Shown here piece by piece: positions 60,701 to 64,000 of a stretch of DNA of 64,000 bases. This stretch comes from Ricinus communis (lineage: Eukaryota > Streptophyta > Magnoliopsida > Malpighiales > Euphorbiaceae). How positions within the stretch are numbered: position 1 is the stretch's first letter; each line of letters begins with the position of its first letter. The notes beneath the pieces were generated by a model. It saw only the letters and a program-made list of their open reading frames with translations. It ran no database searches and had not been told where the DNA came from. The position numbers were made by a program, and so were the translations under genes. The stretch lies in NCBI RefSeq assembly GCF_019578655.1, contig NC_063265.1:13488501-13552500 (forward strand), read 5' to 3'.

Positions 60701-63700
60701 TCATTTTCCATCGACTGCCCCTACCATTAGATTTCAAGCATTTCATCATATTACCAAAATACTATCATTTGCTCCAAAATTTATAATTAATAACTCTTTT
60801 TTCTTTTTGGGTGTTAATGAGACTATGGGATTGTACCTATGACAACCGGATCCAAACCCAAATCACTTTAAATTGTTTGTTTATTGTTAATCATTGTTTG
60901 GTGGAATTAATGCTTTCTATTAGTTCTTTTTTTAGCACAAATTTGGATTAGTTTACTTGTTAGAACAAAAGAATTGGATACCCAGTTCATAAATTTAGAT
61001 ATTTTGCACATTTAGACCTACTTTTTTATATTTTATTTATATTTATTCGTACGAGCCATAGGCATAGTTTTCTATAGAAAAATTAACGCCCAAAAGAGAT
61101 TAGAAATGTATGAAACTTGATTTGGAGATTAGCAAAAATGCTCGAATATTCCTAGGCACAACAACTCTTATCACAGGCGACAAATACCAAGCAATATGAG
61201 TTAATTCTCATGGCACTAGACAATCATAAGGTATAAATTGTATAGTCTAGTACAGCAAGAACGTGCTCAGGCCTGCTGTATAAATGGTATATAATTTAGT
61301 ATAGTGTTAATTTTATAAAAGAAATTGACAGAATTAACTCGACAATAAATGTATTTCTCAATTATATAAAAATCTCAACGACTTCTCGTAATAAAAAGAA
61401 ATACTTGAGCTATTTTTTACAAATAATTTTTTTGAAAAAGTATGAACTTATTTATTTTAATTAAAAGCAATTTGAGAAAAACAATTGTGAACAGGCTTAT
61501 CACTGACCAACATGGGAAATGGATTTTTATAAGGGTAGATTTGTCTCTTTGATGGAAGAAAAAGATTCTTAATAGGATTTCTCCAAAAAATTTCCATCTG
61601 ATACAAGATAGTGAGACAAGAAGATTGAGGAAATCTTGAAATGGGGTATAAGTTGAAGGTGGCATTTTTGTCAGTTGCCTTGAATCCGACGTGGGTGCCC
61701 GTCGTTTTGGAGGCAAGTAGGTCCCCTCCTCTTTATTCCCCCTTTCACCCACCACCTTCCTATTAGAGTCCCAACAGCAATAAAATGACCCTTATACCCT
61801 TTTTCCTTAAATCAAACCAAAATATTATGCCCTTTCCCTGCCACCCAATTAAAAAATGGGTAGTCTTTATTTAGTTTACATAAAAGAGAGGCCAATTTCT
61901 GCATTTATAATGAATGGACCCATCCCACCCCCTCCCCTCCCCTCTCATTTAATTAAAGAAAGTATATTACTCTTTTTTAAGTGCGAGAGATCTACTTGTG
62001 TAATTTATAATCTAATAGCCCTCCAGTAAATAATAATAAAAAAAGAAATATATGTATATGGTTGATTGTCAAATTCAATTACCTCTCATTAACCAAAGAG
62101 CATGTTTATGAAATAGAAATCAAGTTAGTTAACTCACGCATCTAATGCGTGCACCCTTTTCTGTAATTACCCTTTTGCTTAAGTGTATTAATAAGAAAAA
62201 GAAATTTAATTTCAAAGATAAAGATTTTGGGTTGAGGGATCTTTTTTAGCTTGATCTATTTTCCTTGTCATGAAGATCTTCTTCTACTTGTGCAAGCAAA
62301 CTTGAACCCAATATTAAGTTACTTGTGAAAAATAGTCTTTTTGTTCTTACTATTCTTTTAAAAAGAAAATAATCCAGTAACAGTTTTTTTCTTAAAGAAA
62401 GTTACAAAAAGGGGTTGAATTGTATTTTCCTTGCAATATGAACCAGCCACCTTGTAACCACATGGGAGAATTGCCTCCTATATTTTCCTAAAATTGAAAA
62501 ACTATACTCCTAGATAAAATTTAAGTTAATTTTATCCTTTGAAACAGTTAATTTAAAAACTGAACTTCTAACTTATTATATAACAATGCATGAATTTACC
62601 AACCCAAGTAGCCTTTTTTGGGAAAGGGTAGAAAGAAAATGGTCAATAAAACTGCAGACAATTAAGATATAGAAACAGAAGTTTTTCATATGCTTTGAGA
62701 AACCAACGGCTAACAAACTTGGTTCCCCGCATAAGAGCCAGCCAACCCAGGAATCATTATGGTCGAGAGTTAGAGACTCGTGTGTGCGGTGAGTACGAGT
62801 ACTTTTTTGTACTTTTACCTTTACCCATTAAGACAATTGGTGTGCTCCAGCTGTGCAAAAACCTATGACATAAGCTGACTTCACCCTTACGAGGCTGCAA
62901 CCTCCTTTTATGTTATGGTACTGCTTTTCATCCTTAAATTACTCGACTGCCCCCTTATGTTGCGTCCCTAGACCGAATTACCCCCGCCACCGTCCAAGAT
63001 TTCCATTCCCATTTCCCTTATGAGAGCATCCTCGTAAACTATGAAGTTATACTCCTTTTTATTACAAGGAATATATTTAAAAATTAAAATTTTAAGAAAT
63101 TCTAATTTATTTTATTTTTTAAGTCTTGTATTCTTTTCCTTTTAAAATTAAGGATTATTATTTTATTTTTAGAAATTATATTTTTCTTTATTAATAAAAA
63201 ATTGAATAAACAGCAATATAATTTTTTTTTGTAAATTTCTAATATATATATATATAAAATATTATTAGGAATGCTCTACTTTCTTACAATTTAAATTTAA
63301 TTAGAAACACAACAATTTGCAAATAGTACTATACAATCACTAAATTGAAAAAGAAAAAGAAATTCTGATAAATTAGTAGGTACTATATTGATAATCACCA
63401 TAAAATAATAATCTTCCTTCATCCCAACTTAGCCATTCGGATTGAATTAATGTTGATGCATCAATGGAGTTTCACAATATATGCATGAAAAAGGAAAGAA
63501 AGGGAAATCAATTAATTGGCTAAATACATATTTATATTATTAAATTAATTTTTTAATTTTTAATTTAATTTAACAAACACTCTAACTTTTAATTTAATCT
63601 AATATATATTTGAATTTTATATTTTAATAATATTTAATTTCTTTATCTATTACATGTAGACGTATTGAATCGGAATATTATAAAAAAAATAAATTTAGAT

Positions 63701-64000
63701 TCTTGTTGAATTAAATTGAAAATTAAAGTATTAGAAACTAACTAGATTAAAATTTAGAGATATAAGGAGTTTAGATTTTGGAAGGAAAGGAAAACGTCAA
63801 GAAGAGGTTTTAACAGCAACGGTTATCCCCAGACACAAAGGTCGAATAGAACTAAGCTGAAGTTTTAGATGCATTAAAGTATGCTTTAATATTAATAAAA
63901 ATTTAACCTTTTCTTTCAAACACAAAAAATTTCTTTTTTAACTGCCGTAAAGTCATAGACGTTTTTAACAAAAATAAGCGTCAAAAGTTAAGAGAAGGAA
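57194..64000. other. AT-rich intergenic region to the window end
   Basis: Seven kilobases without a supported gene on either strand. Contains poly-T tracts at 57691-57716, 58340-58357 and 59217-59233. Minus-strand frames at 59898-60218 and 61417-61755 have no family resemblance or splice partners. A near-match to the mitosis-specific MSA motif (CCAACGGCTAA) lies at about 62703 in a segment less AT-rich than its surroundings (62690-63030). That segment may be the promoter side of a gene outside the window. Confidence 0.4.
57691..57716. repeat. Poly-T tract (26 T)
   Basis: Uninterrupted T run preceded by CT-rich sequence. Confidence 0.9.

Noticed and set aside
61417..61755. 112-residue minus-strand frame near the right end
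   Set aside because: Biased Phe/Leu-rich tail from AT-rich DNA and no recognisable domain.
1..64000. rRNA, CRISPR arrays, bacterial-type operons, known plant miRNA sequences
   Set aside because: None seen. A short list of common conserved plant miRNAs compared by eye gave no match; a covariance-model scan would be needed to exclude tRNA and miRNA genes fully.

Overview
The window is AT-rich nuclear DNA from a dicot plant. The evidence is short exons with consensus GT-AG introns, plant-specific protein families (a PIN auxin carrier, a DUF707 protein, a ZFN-type CCCH protein) and plant retroelements. Several gene products read like those of Malpighiales (spurge or poplar relatives), but that placement is a weak impression and could not be tested here. 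All intron-exon structures below were built by hand from splice consensus and reading-frame continuity.

The left half (1-33,000) is gene space with six protein genes. In order they are: a CBSX6-like CBS-domain protein (+, 2 exons); a short PIN5-type auxin carrier (+, 5 exons); a DUF707 glycosyltransferase-like membrane protein (+, 13 exons, one GC-AG intron and one triple NAG acceptor); a 124-residue secreted protein with a 12-cysteine C-terminal domain (-, 2 exons); a 64-residue microprotein resembling the mitochondrial complex III assembly factor BRAWNIN/UQCC6 (+, 2 exons); and a five-finger CCCH protein of the ZFN1/ZFN3 group (-, 7 exons). Between the first two genes is a 2.1-kb non-coding block with LTR-like ends and a tandem pair of hairpins.

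The middle (34,955-54,850) is about 20 kb of mobile and viral DNA, all on the minus strand. A 5.7-kb LINE (ORF1, endonuclease, reverse transcriptase, RNase H) is bounded by a 10-bp target duplication. It was later split by a 7.1-kb chromodomain-type Ty3/gypsy element that made its own 5-bp duplication (TTGAG). The gypsy element has one full 2.3-kb LTR and one LTR reduced to 216 bp by two deletions. About 250 bp to the right lies a defective endogenous pararetrovirus (Caulimoviridae-like). It reads movement protein, capsid region with coiled coil and zinc knuckle, protease, reverse transcriptase, RNase H, then an in-frame unknown extension. After that come three 46-bp tandem repeats, two palindromes and a TATA box that together look like the viral promoter. 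It carries frameshifts and stops and is truncated at both ends.

The right end (54,850-64,000) is AT-rich intergenic DNA with long poly-A and poly-T tracts and one weak SINE candidate. I found no gene there. The six genes belong to unrelated pathways; nothing suggests they act together, as expected for plant chromosomal neighbours.
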